The translations under genes and the position numbers were made by a program. Below are positions 26,520 through 35,921 of a DNA stretch of 64,000 bases, in pieces. Origin of the DNA: Rubripirellula lacrimiformis (lineage in GTDB: Bacteria; Planctomycetota; Planctomycetia; Pirellulales; Pirellulaceae); the NCBI RefSeq assembly GCF_007741535.1, contig NZ_CP036525.1, positions 5,952,001 through 6,016,000 of the forward strand, given 5' to 3'. The notes under the pieces were generated by a model. That model worked only from the letters and a program-made list of their open reading frames with translations. It did not search any database and was not told where the DNA came from. The stretch's first letter is position 1. Every line of letters begins with the position of its first letter.

Positions 26520-27495
26520 TCGACAAGCTCTTGCTACAGTGAAGCGATTCTTCCATGTGGTCGCTGACTTCGCGCAGTCGTTCCAAGTCTCCGCCAGCGA
26601 CTTCGGCTGCCAGCCATCCGGTAAACCCGATGTCTTGCAGAGCGGTTTCGACCGACGCCCAGTCGATGTCGCCTTCGGTGATCTTGGTGAATCCCCCCGT
26701 TTCGCGAGAGAATCCCTTGATGTCTAGCTTCTTGATGCGTGGGCCAAGGGTGCGGATCCATGCGGCCGGATCACCGTATTTCCAGTGGTTCCCGATGTCG
26801 AACTGGACACCCATCCAGGGCGATTCGAAGGCATCGATGAACTTGGCTAGCGCGTCGGCGGTTTGGTTGTCGGGGCCATCGTGTTCGTACAGGAAATCGT
26901 TCCAGACGTTTTCGATCAGGATCGATACACCGTGCTTTTCGGCCACAGGCAACGCTTCTTGAATCGATGCGAACGCTCGTTCGTAGACTTCCGCATCCGA
27001 TCCATCGCGACCGTGTGCGGGAACCAACAGCATTGTGTCAGCGCCGACAGCGGCAGTTTCCTGGATGCCCTGCTTTAGCTTTTCCAGCGCCGACGCACGG
27101 ACGTCTGGGTCGGGATCGCTGTGGCGAATGTTCCAGTGATAGCTGCCGACCGTACCGTCGATGATCAGCCCCGATGACTTGGCGGCCGCTTTGGCCTCGT
27201 CGACGTCGATCCCAGGAACGCTCAGCTCCACGCCTTCGAAGCCCGCTTGTTTGGCGATCGCAAACTTTTCGGCCAGAGGCATATTGCCTTTGATCATTCC
27301 GACTTTCAGCGTCTTGCGTAGCCAGGGGGTGCCGGGCTGGTCAGCCATCACGATCGATCGCCCTAGCGCCACGGCGCAGGTGCCGCAGGCAAGCGTTTGG
27401 ACAAACGATCGTCGGTTGACGGTGTGCGGGAGAACCTGATGTCGATCAGCAGGCTGCTGGCTGGCAACGGTCGATTCAGGAGTGGACTTGAGCAT
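26509..27495 (-). CDS. Tat-exported sugar phosphate isomerase/epimerase-like TIM-barrel protein
   Basis: A 328-residue protein. It has a twin-arginine signal (NRRSFVQTLACGTCAVALG) and a xylose-isomerase-like TIM barrel with metal-ligand segments: FEGVELSVPGID, LLVPAHGRDGSDAEV, VSILIENVWNDFL, GVQFDIGNHWKYGD and WLAAEVAGGDLERL. Such proteins isomerise or epimerise sugars or keto-sugars using a divalent metal; the Tat signal means it folds in the cytoplasm and is exported, as is common in planctomycetes. The ATG at 27495 was used; the frame extends to a TTG at 27540. It overlaps rsmH by 11 bases. Confidence 0.88.
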   Translation of the reverse strand: MLKSTPESTVASQQPADRHQVLPHTVNRRSFVQTLACGTCAVALGRSIVMADQPGTPWLRKTLKVGMIKGNMPLAEKFAIAKQAGFEGVELSVPGIDVDEAKAAAKSSGLIIDGTVGSYHWNIRHSDPDPDVRASALEKLKQGIQETAAVGADTMLLVPAHGRDGSDAEVYERAFASIQEALPVAEKHGVSILIENVWNDFLYEHDGPDNQTADALAKFIDAFESPWMGVQFDIGNHWKYGDPAAWIRTLGPRIKKLDIKGFSRETGGFTKITEGDIDWASVETALQDIGFTGWLAAEVAGGDLERLREVSDHMEESLHCSKSLSSAS

Positions 27496-27691
27496 CAAAA
27501 ACAGCCCTTGGATGGGGGGACTCTGCGATCCGAATAACAATGGATGGTAGGATTATAACCCAACCGCGACGGTTTGAATGTCGCATCCAAACTGCGATCG
27601 CAGAAATTGGTCCTACGAACCGGCAGGCGGGGGAGATGGTCACCGCAACAGGGGAACCGGCGTGCACTGCGCCGGTGGGCGCCGGCCTGGG

Positions 27692-29932
27692 CTACGACGT
27701 GGTCGCCAACCGGGTGGAGGGGTCCAGAATTTCAGCATCCGACTCGTAATTTTCGATCCCGGATTCGTCCACGCATGGCCGTAGGGTTGCGAAGTACAAC
27801 ATGCACGTGATCGCGATGCCGATGCTGCAAACGATCCACATCGGTTGGTAAGCAGGCCCGCTTTCGGTCGACGTGATGAACAGTGACGCCCCCTGCCAGG
27901 AACCGTTGGCGATTCGTTCCAACGAAACCGACAATGCATTGTTGGTAAAGTGGATCAAGATGCCTGGGATCACACTGCCAGTTCGCAGTGCGATGAACCC
28001 CAGCAGCAGCCCCATGATCGTGGCGGCAATCGACTGCTGAAGGACTCCGTGCGAGATCCCGAACATCAGCGCGGAGATGACGACTGCACGGACGTAGCGA
28101 CGTTCACGCACCAGACCACCAAAGATGAATCCGCGGAACGCAATTTCTTCGCAGATCGCGGGCACCAGTGCCATCAGACAGATGATCGCCAACCACGGTG
28201 CTGCGGAGATTTGATCGGTGAATGGTTTCATCGCCGCGATGGCTTGTTCGCTGATCGGATAGGTGTAACTGATCCACTCGGCAAGCATCACATACATCGG
28301 GTGCATCGTGACACCCAACAGGACTGCCAGCGGCAATGTCGTCCAATGCGGCATCCGAACGCGTAGACTTTTTCGCAACGATGTTGTCATCATCGTCGCC
28401 ATCAACAAAGCCGGAAACAGGATCATGCCGATTTGAGGCATCAGGATCAGTTTGGCAAAGCCTTCGATGGACGTTGGCATCTCGGTAACGGCAAGCTTGC
28501 CAAAGAACAACGCCACCAAAATGATCGCTCCGCAGGCGAACGCCTGGGAGGGAGTGGCCGCGGTTTGGCGATCACGCCACAGGTGACGTACCCAACCGCG
28601 CAGTTCCCATTGGTCGCTGCCACCAAACAAAACGGCTTCGTCTTCGAACTGTTTACGAACCCAGTTGACGGACAACCACAGACATCCCGCGGTGACACCA
28701 GCAACCATCGGTAGGTGCCAGATCGCGTGCATGTATTGTCCTTCGACCAACGCCCGCACCAACAAGAACATTCCGGTGACGGGGATCAGACTAGTTCCGG
28801 CCGACAACACGGTGCCAGGCAACATGGGCAACATCACCAACGGCAACGTCACCATCATCAGCGGCATCAGATAATACTGGCCTTCTTTGCTACTGCGTGC
28901 CATCGCTGCCACGGCAAGTGCCAGAGCGCTGAACAGAGCTGATAGCGGAACCAGAGCGACCAACAGCCACAGCATGGGCACGATAGGCGGAGCGCCGATC
29001 GTGCTGCCCGTGACGCCCATTTGATGGAACACAAACGAACTGGTGAACAGCATACTGGCGGAATTCAAAATCGCCGTCAGCATACTGAAAGTGGTCACCG
29101 CGCCGAGTTTCCCCCAGACGATCTCGCTGCGCAGGGCAGGGCTGCATAACAAGGTCTCCAGGGTGCCACGTTCTTTCTCGCCGGCAACCAAGTCGATGGC
29201 CGGATAAAACGCGCCCGTCATCGCCCATACCAGCATGATGAACGGCAACAGTTTGCTCCACAACGCCGTTTCTCGCGTGCGTTCTGGGGCGATGTCGATG
29301 TCGGTCAACTCGAACGGCGACAGCATCTGGGTATCGATCCCCGATTCGGTCAATCGTTGACGGACCCACCCGCTTTGCCACTTGGACAAGATTCGTGTCA
29401 TCCGGTCGCGTGCGACCATGGATTGATCCGAAGCGACGTTGTACAGCAGCCGAATCGATGCAGATTCGTCGTTTCCACGCAGCGCGGGGTCGGCGAATGC
29501 GGGAGGGATCACCAACACCACATCGAAGGCGCCATCGCGGACCCACTGAGTGGTCTTTTCATCGATGTCGCGAGTGATCGCCGCCTCTTTCCAGTGATAC
29601 GTGATCAGTTTCAGGTTGTCGTTCTGGTCGGTCAGGCCTTCCGAAAACGTGGTTCCGGATTCCGGCGCCAACAGCGGCGGGACCTGTTCCAGATGGTCGA
29701 TGCCGACGATGCAGACGGAAGTTTCGTGTTGCTGAGTGAACTGGGCGATCTGCAGCAGCAGCGTGCCGACCAATGGATACAACAGGATCGGCAGGATGGC
29801 GATCGTGAACAGCGTGCGCCGGTCACGCAGTTGATCTCGCATCTCGCGAACATAGATCAGCCACACGGCGGACAGTCGAGGTTGGCCAGCTTTGCGAGCG
29901 GCGCGTCGTTTTGCTTCGGAACTTAGACTCAC
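27692..29932 (-). CDS. ABC-2 permease fused to CPBP (CAAX) intramembrane protease
   Basis: A two-part membrane protein of about 746 residues. The N-terminal half is a NatB-like ABC-2 permease: [20 protein letters not shown] then [10 protein letters not shown], a large periplasmic loop, and the ABC-2 block [20 protein letters not shown]. The C-terminal part is a CPBP/Abi protease domain with motif [13 protein letters not shown] (EExxxR), [10 protein letters not shown] (FxxxH) and HFTNN (third metal-binding His). Two further hydrophobic stretches link them. It probably exports a peptide, lipid or ion with the ATPase encoded upstream. The GTG at 29932 overlaps the ATPase stop as GTGA; the ATG at 29968 is an alternative start. 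Confidence 0.87.
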   Translation of the reverse strand: MSLSSEAKRRAARKAGQPRLSAVWLIYVREMRDQLRDRRTLFTIAILPILLYPLVGTLLLQIAQFTQQHETSVCIVGIDHLEQVPPLLAPESGTTFSEGLTDQNDNLKLITYHWKEAAITRDIDEKTTQWVRDGAFDVVLVIPPAFADPALRGNDESASIRLLYNVASDQSMVARDRMTRILSKWQSGWVRQRLTESGIDTQMLSPFELTDIDIAPERTRETALWSKLLPFIMLVWAMTGAFYPAIDLVAGEKERGTLETLLCSPALRSEIVWGKLGAVTTFSMLTAILNSASMLFTSSFVFHQMGVTGSTIGAPPIVPMLWLLVALVPLSALFSALALAVAAMARSSKEGQYYLMPLMMVTLPLVMLPMLPGTVLSAGTSLIPVTGMFLLVRALVEGQYMHAIWHLPMVAGVTAGCLWLSVNWVRKQFEDEAVLFGGSDQWELRGWVRHLWRDRQTAATPSQAFACGAIILVALFFGKLAVTEMPTSIEGFAKLILMPQIGMILFPALLMATMMTTSLRKSLRVRMPHWTTLPLAVLLGVTMHPMYVMLAEWISYTYPISEQAIAAMKPFTDQISAAPWLAIICLMALVPAICEEIAFRGFIFGGLVRERRYVRAVVISALMFGISHGVLQQSIAATIMGLLLGFIALRTGSVIPGILIHFTNNALSVSLERIANGSWQGASLFITSTESGPAYQPMWIVCSIGIAITCMLYFATLRPCVDESGIENYESDAEILDPSTRLATTS

Positions 29933-30711
29933 TTGGCTGTCCCTCCTGGAATCAAGGCTTCGCCCCATTCGGTTTCTTCATGGCGACTTAGCAGTCCAAA
30001 GAACAGTTCTTCGAAGTCGTTTTGTTCGTGTCGTGATCGCAGTTCGGCAAGCGTGCCCGAGTCCAAAATTCGGCCGCGATGCATGATCGCGATTCGATCA
30101 CACAGTCGTTCCACTTCGCTCATGATGTGTGTTGAAAAGATCAGGCACTTTCCCGATTCACGCAGCGCTCGCACGACACTTAACAGGTTCCGAGCGACAA
30201 GCACGTCCAGTCCCAACGTGGCTTCGTCAAAGATCAAAACGGGGGGATCATGGACCATCGCACGAGCGATCGAAACCTTCTGTTTCATTCCGGTCGACAT
30301 CTTCGACCCGGGCACGTCGCGGAATTCGTTCATGCGAAGTTGTTCGAACAGCGTTTCTAGCCGGTCTCGCAATTCGGATTTTCGCATGCCATGCAGACGG
30401 CCAAAGTATTCGACCATTTCCCAGGCGGTCATGCGGTCGTAGATCGCGGTGTTGTTGCTGACAAAGCCGATGTTTCGGCGTACTTCGGCGGCGTCGCGGA
30501 CAACATCGTACCCGCCGACACAAGCGATTCCGGAGGTCGGCGTCAGGACCGTCGACAGAATCCGCATCACCGTTGTCTTGCCCGCTCCGTTGGGCCCCAG
30601 CAACCCAAAGATTTCGCCGGGCTGAACCGTAAACGAAACGCGATCCACTGCAACAAACGTCCCCCGGCTCATGTCATCGTACGTCTTCGTCAGATGTTGA
30701 ACTTGGATCAC
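29929..30711 (-). CDS. ABC transporter ATP-binding protein (NatA-like)
   Basis: A 260-residue nucleotide-binding domain: Walker [16 protein letters not shown]-loop [14 protein letters not shown], signature [17 protein letters not shown], Walker [13 protein letters not shown] (Ala replaces the usual Pro of DEPTSGLD) and H-loop [13 protein letters not shown]. The Ala-Thr D-loop variant is within the ABC-2 group and not inactivating. Start is GTG at 30711. It is translationally coupled to the permease-protease fusion, so the two form one exporter. Confidence 0.93.
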   Translation of the reverse strand: MIQVQHLTKTYDDMSRGTFVAVDRVSFTVQPGEIFGLLGPNGAGKTTVMRILSTVLTPTSGIACVGGYDVVRDAAEVRRNIGFVSNNTAIYDRMTAWEMVEYFGRLHGMRKSELRDRLETLFEQLRMNEFRDVPGSKMSTGMKQKVSIARAMVHDPPVLIFDEATLGLDVLVARNLLSVVRALRESGKCLIFSTHIMSEVERLCDRIAIMHRGRILDSGTLAELRSRHEQNDFEELFFGLLSRHEETEWGEALIPGGTAK

Positions 30712-31195
30712 GAATTGTCCCCCGGATGCGCTGGGCGGCGCATGGTGTTTTCGATTTGGCGATTAACGGTGCGAGCGCGCACTAGCACCGTTGCTATGGG
30801 TGAGATTAGCCTCTGCCACCGTGATGAGAACCGTTTGATTGGCAAGGCGATGCCAAATCAGCAGCCGATCCCCCGTTTAACCGTCACCACCGGTTCGCTT
30901 GGAATGGATAAACCGATTCGGACGGTTATCGGATCGGGCGCGGACACGAGAGGCGAAGTCGGATTCGCATCCGCCTGACTCCGCTCTCTTCCCCCGCGTT
31001 GGCCCCGAGTTCAGCTAGGGTCCAATGGGGTAGATAGGGCGAGCACGAGGGCAGGCCCAGCTCTGACTCCCCTCTCCCCCGCGTCGGACGCGAGTTCTAC
31101 TCGGGTCCAACGTGGGGGAGAGGGGCGGGGGGTGAGGGGGCACAGCACCAGCCCCGACAAATCCGCTGCGCCAGCTCACTCCCCCATCCAGCTCA
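30712..31195. other. Intergenic region with long GC hairpin
   Basis: About 480 bases between two minus-strand genes. No gene is supported. It contains a partial hairpin element at about 30981-31030 (CTCTTCCCCCGCGTTGG, then GGGTCCAATGGGG) and the full hairpin at 31069-31125. Their arrangement looks like two decayed copies of the same element. Confidence 0.55.
31069..31125. repeat. 57-nt hairpin of the GC-rich palindromic family
   Basis: CCCCTCTCCCCC pairs with GGGGGAGAGGGG (12 bp) and continues inward with GCGTCGGAC / GTCCAACGT and GCGAG / CTCGG around the loop TTCTA, giving about 23 paired positions. The outer arm matches the hairpins in the 24.9-25.5 kb units (CCCTCTCCCCC), while the inner arm differs. 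Confidence 0.8.
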
Positions 31196-32341
31196 CTACA
31201 CCATCGGCTCGGGCGACTTGTCGGTCTTTTTGCCGCCGCGTCCTTTGACGAAACGGTAACCAAAATCCGTCAAAACCAACGCTCGCAACGACAACAGGAT
31301 CGAAACCAGCACGATGCCGGTCCACAACTTGTTGTATCGCGTCAGGTTGTAGACGCCTCCTTCGCCGATCGGTGGCATCTGCTGGGGTGCCAGCGGCAGG
31401 CCGTACTTGGTGGCCATCCGGTCGATCTCGACTTCGTGGATCACGGGGATCCCCTTGGACATGAACCGTGTCATGACCGAGTCGATCTGCAGCACGTCGC
31501 GTGTGGCCGATAGGTTTAGCCCCGGTTTGTAGGCGCGTTTGCCCATGCTGCGTCCCACCGAAATCGTACCGCCGCCGACGTTGATGTAGGCGGCATAGTC
31601 GCGTCCGCCGGACTGCTTGCGATAGATCTGCATCCGTTCGTCAATGGCTTCGACAAAGTCTGTCGATTGAAGCAGCGACAGGTTGTTGCGTTTAATCGCC
31701 TTCTTGACCATGTCTTTCGCTTCGGTGGTCATCCCTAGTCCGATATCTTCGTAGCCACCGATCGAACAAGCGACGGATCGGAACGGCAACAGGCCTTCTT
31801 CGGAAAGCAGGCTTTCCATGTCGACCCACATGAAGTCCGGGTTGTTGGCACCCCATTGGCTAGAACCTGCGCTGGCGATGATGATCGGCTGCGCACCCAC
31901 GGCTTTTAGCGCCGCACAAACATTCACGTTCATGCCAGGGAATGAACCGGAATACCCAACCGCAACCAAGTCACCCTGTTTGACGCCGGCATCGATCAGT
32001 TGTTCGACAACGACTGCTGCAAAGTTCGGATTGACGGCCGTCTGTTTTGCGCTCAACCGTCCGGTCAGCGTCGTCACAGGACTCATCAATTGTCCGATCA
32101 TCCCCGAACCGGCCGGATCGACCGACGATTCGGCCAGTTGGGACATGTGCATTTTTTCGGCCTTGATCGCGCGCATCATCTCCGATGCATACGTGGCCGC
32201 TTCCATCTTGGTATCCAAGTCGGTTTGCGGTGCGCTGGTCCGGAACCGTTCTACCGATGCAAGCCCCAATAACGAGAACCCGGCCATCAACCAAATGACG
32301 GTCTGCGAGACCTGGCGGGGACGCCAATACAGTCGCTTCAT
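31196..32341 (-). CDS. pgsW: Poly-gamma-glutamate system protein PgsW-like
   Basis: A 381-residue protein with an N-terminal membrane helix (VIWLMAGFSLLGLASVERF), an external domain (VAVGYSGSFPGMNVNVC, IIIASAGSSQWGANNPDFMW, YINVGGGTISVGRSM) and a C-terminal helix (LWTGIVLVSILLSLRALVL). This matches the PgsW type of protein that stands in place of PgsA/CapA in planctomycete, verrucomicrobial and Leptospira-like pgs loci. Its start overlaps the stop of pgsC by 4 bases, so it is in one operon with pgsC and pgsB. Confidence 0.8.
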   Translation of the reverse strand: MKRLYWRPRQVSQTVIWLMAGFSLLGLASVERFRTSAPQTDLDTKMEAATYASEMMRAIKAEKMHMSQLAESSVDPAGSGMIGQLMSPVTTLTGRLSAKQTAVNPNFAAVVVEQLIDAGVKQGDLVAVGYSGSFPGMNVNVCAALKAVGAQPIIIASAGSSQWGANNPDFMWVDMESLLSEEGLLPFRSVACSIGGYEDIGLGMTTEAKDMVKKAIKRNNLSLLQSTDFVEAIDERMQIYRKQSGGRDYAAYINVGGGTISVGRSMGKRAYKPGLNLSATRDVLQIDSVMTRFMSKGIPVIHEVEIDRMATKYGLPLAPQQMPPIGEGGVYNLTRYNKLWTGIVLVSILLSLRALVLTDFGYRFVKGRGGKKTDKSPEPMV

Positions 32342-32820
32342 AGTACCAACTCCAATCCCATCAGGATCAGAACCAATCGCACTACGGTCGACGCGGTCAA
32401 CAAAATGCCCAGCGTTTCGATCATGCCTTGGCGGTCAATCCAAATGGCGATCAGGCCTGGGATGATGTACCCGATGACTTCATAGTCAACGGAATCTTCT
32501 AGCAGGCTTAGGTCGGACGGGTCGATGGGAGCCGATTGGAACAGACTGAATCCTTCCAGGAAGACACCCACCAAAAACCCAATCAACACCATCAACACCG
32601 TCCGCCGCTTTCCGTAGATCGCGATCATGTTGGACAGGGTGTACACGATGTAATAAGTGATCATCGCCGCTGCAAAAGTGACGATCACGTTCACAGGTTT
32701 GTCGAGTGACAATGCGATATAGCCGGGAACGACCATCCCGCCGGCTGCCAAGCCGAACAGTTCGGAAAACAGCAGGCTGACCGCCAAGCCGATTCCGATG
32801 GCAACGGTAAGAGTATCCAT
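32338..32820 (-). CDS. pgsC: Poly-gamma-glutamate biosynthesis protein PgsC (CapC)
   Basis: A 160-residue integral membrane protein with the family order of helices: AIGIGLAVSLLFSELFGLAA, GGMVVPGYIAL, a cluster of hydrophobic helices, then DYEVIGYIIPGLIAIWIDRQ with the conserved GYIIPGLIA and WIDRQG segments, and a last helix. PgsC forms the membrane part of the amide ligase with PgsB. It lies 75 bases downstream of pgsB and is coupled to pgsW. Confidence 0.92.
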   Translation of the reverse strand: MDTLTVAIGIGLAVSLLFSELFGLAAGGMVVPGYIALSLDKPVNVIVTFAAAMITYYIVYTLSNMIAIYGKRRTVLMVLIGFLVGVFLEGFSLFQSAPIDPSDLSLLEDSVDYEVIGYIIPGLIAIWIDRQGMIETLGILLTASTVVRLVLILMGLELVL

Positions 32821-32895
32821 GGTGAGTTTGCTTTGATTGAAAATGTTGTGTGGTTTTGAAATCGTCGTTGTTCGCCGCAGGGCTTCTTGCGTGAC

Positions 32896-34095
32896 TCAGA
32901 AGGCCTTTTCTCCCACGTGGCTGCGGTTGCGGAAGTAGCGGACGATTTCCAGACCGATGCCGCCGATGTTCATCATTCCCATGACCATGGACGATCGTCC
33001 GCCCAACTCGACCGCTTTTTCAAAGATCTCTTGTGGCGAATCGTCTTCGGCCATCACCAATTTGCGAGGATCCAATCCTGCCGCGGTCGCGTACTTGGCA
33101 AAGATGTAGGTACCCGAGCCGATCAGGATGTAGTGGTCGGCCGGTCGCCACTGGGCACAGACTTCGGCCAATTGCTTGGAACGATCGGGACGGTCGAATC
33201 GACAGTTGAAGATGATGATCCGTTTACGAATCTGTTCGTACCGGTCACAGGCCATGTCCCAAATGCGTTCGGTCGATTCTGGGTCGTTGGCGGCAAATCC
33301 ATTGACGAACACGATCTCGCGTCCAAAGAAATCGATCTCGGCGACGGTCATGATGCCCGGGTCGGGGGTAGCAGCCCACATCCCCTGCAGCGCCTTGGAC
33401 CGTTCGACATTCAGGTCCTTCAGCAGTCGCAGGGCAAGGGCCACGTTTTCGGCATGTTCGATGAACGAAAACTGGGACAGTTCCAGTGGCGTGATCGCGT
33501 TGACCTCGTCTTCGGTCACGGCGATCAGTTCCGTTTGGCGTTCATCACACACGTGGCGGAACGTTTCGAGGTGACGGCGTTCGGCGGTGTACAGTTTGCC
33601 GTTCTTGGGAACCATCCCCAACAGCGCCAGCGCGACGTCGTGTTCGGTGGGCCCCATCACATCCAAGTGGTCCGCTCGGGCGTTGGTGATCACGGCATGG
33701 GTGGCATGCACCAGCCGAAATTCGCACAGCCATTGCAGGTACGGCACCAGCGCCATGCATTCCATCACCAAGGCTTCGCTTTCCGCTTCGGCGGCAGCGC
33801 GGACGATGCGGATTTGTTCGATCACGTTGGCGCGAGCCGGACGGAAAACCGGATACTCTGACCCATCGGGCAGAATCATCCGTGCCAATGTGCCGGTTGT
33901 TTTTGCGCAGGTACGTACTCCACCGCTGCGCAAACCGGCGGCGATCAGTCGGGTGACCGACGATTTGCCGCGGGTACCGTTGACGTGAATACGAAGCGGA
34001 ATGGTGTGCAAGCGACGCTGGTGAACCAGCGACTCGAGCGCCCCAAGACCGATCAGGGTACCGGTGGTACCTAGAAGGGCGAGTGATCCATCCAT
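32896..34095 (-). CDS. pgsB: Poly-gamma-glutamate synthase PgsB (CapB)
   Basis: A Mur-ligase-like amide ligase of about 399 residues. The P-loop region is IPLRIHVNGTRGKSSVTRLI followed by GGVRTCAKTTGTLARMILPDG, and then the family blocks VVMECMALVPYLQWLCE-like EALVMECMALVPYLQWLCE, ITNARADHLDVMGPT, FVNGFAANDPEST and IFNCRFDRPDRSKQL. It joins glutamates through gamma-amide bonds using ATP. The frame is open to 34233, but the family start (short N-terminal helix, then the P-loop) matches the ATG at 34095. Transcribed with pgsC and pgsW. Confidence 0.92.
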   Translation of the reverse strand: MDGSLALLGTTGTLIGLGALESLVHQRRLHTIPLRIHVNGTRGKSSVTRLIAAGLRSGGVRTCAKTTGTLARMILPDGSEYPVFRPARANVIEQIRIVRAAAEAESEALVMECMALVPYLQWLCEFRLVHATHAVITNARADHLDVMGPTEHDVALALLGMVPKNGKLYTAERRHLETFRHVCDERQTELIAVTEDEVNAITPLELSQFSFIEHAENVALALRLLKDLNVERSKALQGMWAATPDPGIMTVAEIDFFGREIVFVNGFAANDPESTERIWDMACDRYEQIRKRIIIFNCRFDRPDRSKQLAEVCAQWRPADHYILIGSGTYIFAKYATAAGLDPRKLVMAEDDSPQEIFEKAVELGGRSSMVMGMMNIGGIGLEIVRYFRNRSHVGEKAF

Positions 34096-34676
34096 CAGGT
34101 GTTTGTTACTTACCTTCGCGAGCCGCGAATAATCAACGTGGGGAAGCCGCCACGTTCGGGCGCCGATCAGATACCGGCCAGACAAACGTTTAGAAAAGAG
34201 TTTCGAAGAGGGCGGAATTATTGCGTTGTCCATCGGCTGGTAAAGCGGTCAAATCGCAGTTTTTCAGACTTCCTTGGGTAACGTCGCCGATCGGGATCAG
34301 AATGGCATTTTCGAGGTGCTTAACGGAGGAAACGACGCCAACACCGCGGGTTTGCTGTTGCCCGCAGTCCAGCCATGCCGCCGATGGTGCCCGCATCGCC
34401 CCGTCGTCTCGGACCACCGATCCTCCTCAAATTCTCGTCGCTTTCTCAAAACAGCTCGGCCACGCGACCGTCGCGGAGCGCCCCATCGGCGGCAAAAAAC
34501 CCGTGGTTCACGGTGTTTCACCGCTGTTTCAGCCCGTCGTGGGCGGCAAAAAAACCAGACTTGGCCCGGTTTCACGATTTTCGTTAAACTTCTGACGCTT
34601 CGCAGCCGAACCGACTTGGCCGCGTCGACCACGCTCACAAGATGTGAGACCGTCATGACCAGCAGGGAGGGATCCA
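34096..34676. other. Divergent intergenic region between pgsB and the SbcD-like gene
   Basis: About 580 bases. No gene is supported. It holds two copies of a short direct repeat, GGCGGCAAAAAA-C with GGTTCAC/GGTTTCAC nearby, at 34488-34520 and 34540-34572. The plus strand ends with a strong ribosome site (GGGAGGG at 34665-34671) 5 bases before the SbcD-like ATG. If the longer pgsB frame were real the first 138 bases would be coding. Confidence 0.5.
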
Positions 34677-35921
34677 ATGCCGGGCGAGTCATTCCGCTTC
34701 ATTCACGCAGCCGACTTTCATCTCGAGACACCCCTAGGTGACCTCGACTCTCTGCCGCCGCACCTACGCGAATTGATGGCCGAGGCGCCGCGGAAGGCTG
34801 CTGCTGCCGTTTTCGAAGCCGCACTGGTCGACAACATCGACTTCCTGGTGCTGTCGGGTGACCTGCTGGCGCCCCAGGCGGCGGGACCGCATGGGATGGC
34901 CCTGTTGTTGGACTATTTCGACAAGCTTCACGCCAAAAAGAAGCCTGTCTTCTGGACCGCCGGGATCGCCGACGATCCTGCCAAATGGCCTGACGCGGTG
35001 CCGTTGCCACCCAATGTCACTCTGTTCCCCAAGAACCGTGCCGTTTCCATCCCGGTCGAACGGGCCGGGCGAACGATCTGTAACGTGATCGGCCGCAGCA
35101 CCGATGGTCGCAGCGTGTTGCACGTGCCTAGCTATCGCACCGATCCAACCGACGAATACACCGTTGCGGTTGGGTATGGTTCGGCTGATGCCAACGCTCT
35201 GGCCGAAGGACGTTTCGATTACTGGGCGCTCGGCGGTGATCACAACCGCGAGGAGATCGACGGCGGAGCCGAAGGGGCTGCGATCTATTGTGGATCCCCC
35301 CAGGGTCGGTCGCTGGAAGAATCCGGTGCCCACGGATACAGCGTCGTTGACGTCGATGCCGACCGAACCACTCGGGTGCATTCGATCGAAACCGATGTAT
35401 TCCGGTACTGCCGTGTCAAACTGAACGCGGCCGACATCAATGCGGTGGGTGGGATTCGCAATGTGATGGGCGAACGGATCGTCCGGTTGCATCACGAACA
35501 CGGTGGCCGCAATCTGTTGATCGGATGGGACATCTCGGTCAGCAACGATGACTCGCTATTGTCGATCGGCGATAGCGATGAACTGTTGTCTTGGGTCCGC
35601 CGCGAATACGGCCACGGTTCACCATCGGCGTGGACCTGCCAATTGAAGGTGCGACCGCCACGCAATTATCCGAAATCATGGACTGACGAAGACACCATCC
35701 TGGGTGACTTTTTGCGAGCCGCCGACAAGCATCGCAAACTGGACGGTCGCGATTTGAATCTGGCGCCGTTCACCGAAGAAACATCGGCCATCACATCGAC
35801 GACCGCGACCCTGCTAGCGGAAGTCTCCTCATCGGCCCGCGCCGACTTGCTCGACGAAGCCACACTGCTGGGCGTCGAACTGCTCCGCGGCGGCAAGCCA
35901 AACTTGGTGCAAAAAACATGA
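34677..35921 (+). CDS. SbcD/YhaO-like phosphoesterase, with altered catalytic motifs
   Basis: A 414-residue Mre11/SbcD-type calcineurin-fold protein. It starts MPGESFRFIHAADFHLETPL (motif I, DxH) and has VLSGDLLAP (motif II, GD). The later motifs depart from the family: the GNHD/E position reads FWTAGIADDP and the GHxH position reads ALGGDHNRE. Loss of the GNH motif suggests that the nuclease is inactive or greatly changed. The C-terminal part (SSSARADLLDEATLLGVELL) is helical. It has a strong ribosome site (GGGAGGG) and its stop overlaps the start of the next gene as ATGA. The neighbour is the SbcC/YhaN-like ATPase, as in yhaO-yhaN pairs. Confidence 0.85.
   Translation: MPGESFRFIHAADFHLETPLGDLDSLPPHLRELMAEAPRKAAAAVFEAALVDNIDFLVLSGDLLAPQAAGPHGMALLLDYFDKLHAKKKPVFWTAGIADDPAKWPDAVPLPPNVTLFPKNRAVSIPVERAGRTICNVIGRSTDGRSVLHVPSYRTDPTDEYTVAVGYGSADANALAEGRFDYWALGGDHNREEIDGGAEGAAIYCGSPQGRSLEESGAHGYSVVDVDADRTTRVHSIETDVFRYCRVKLNAADINAVGGIRNVMGERIVRLHHEHGGRNLLIGWDISVSNDDSLLSIGDSDELLSWVRREYGHGSPSAWTCQLKVRPPRNYPKSWTDEDTILGDFLRAADKHRKLDGRDLNLAPFTEETSAITSTTATLLAEVSSSARADLLDEATLLGVELLRGGKPNLVQKT

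Noticed and set aside
29395-29577. Plus-strand short frames opposite the ABC permease
   Set aside because: Shadows of a confidently identified permease.
32887-33861. Plus-strand 324-codon frame opposite pgsB
   Set aside because: It is antisense to a confidently identified gene and has no domain of its own; the long frame follows from codon bias.
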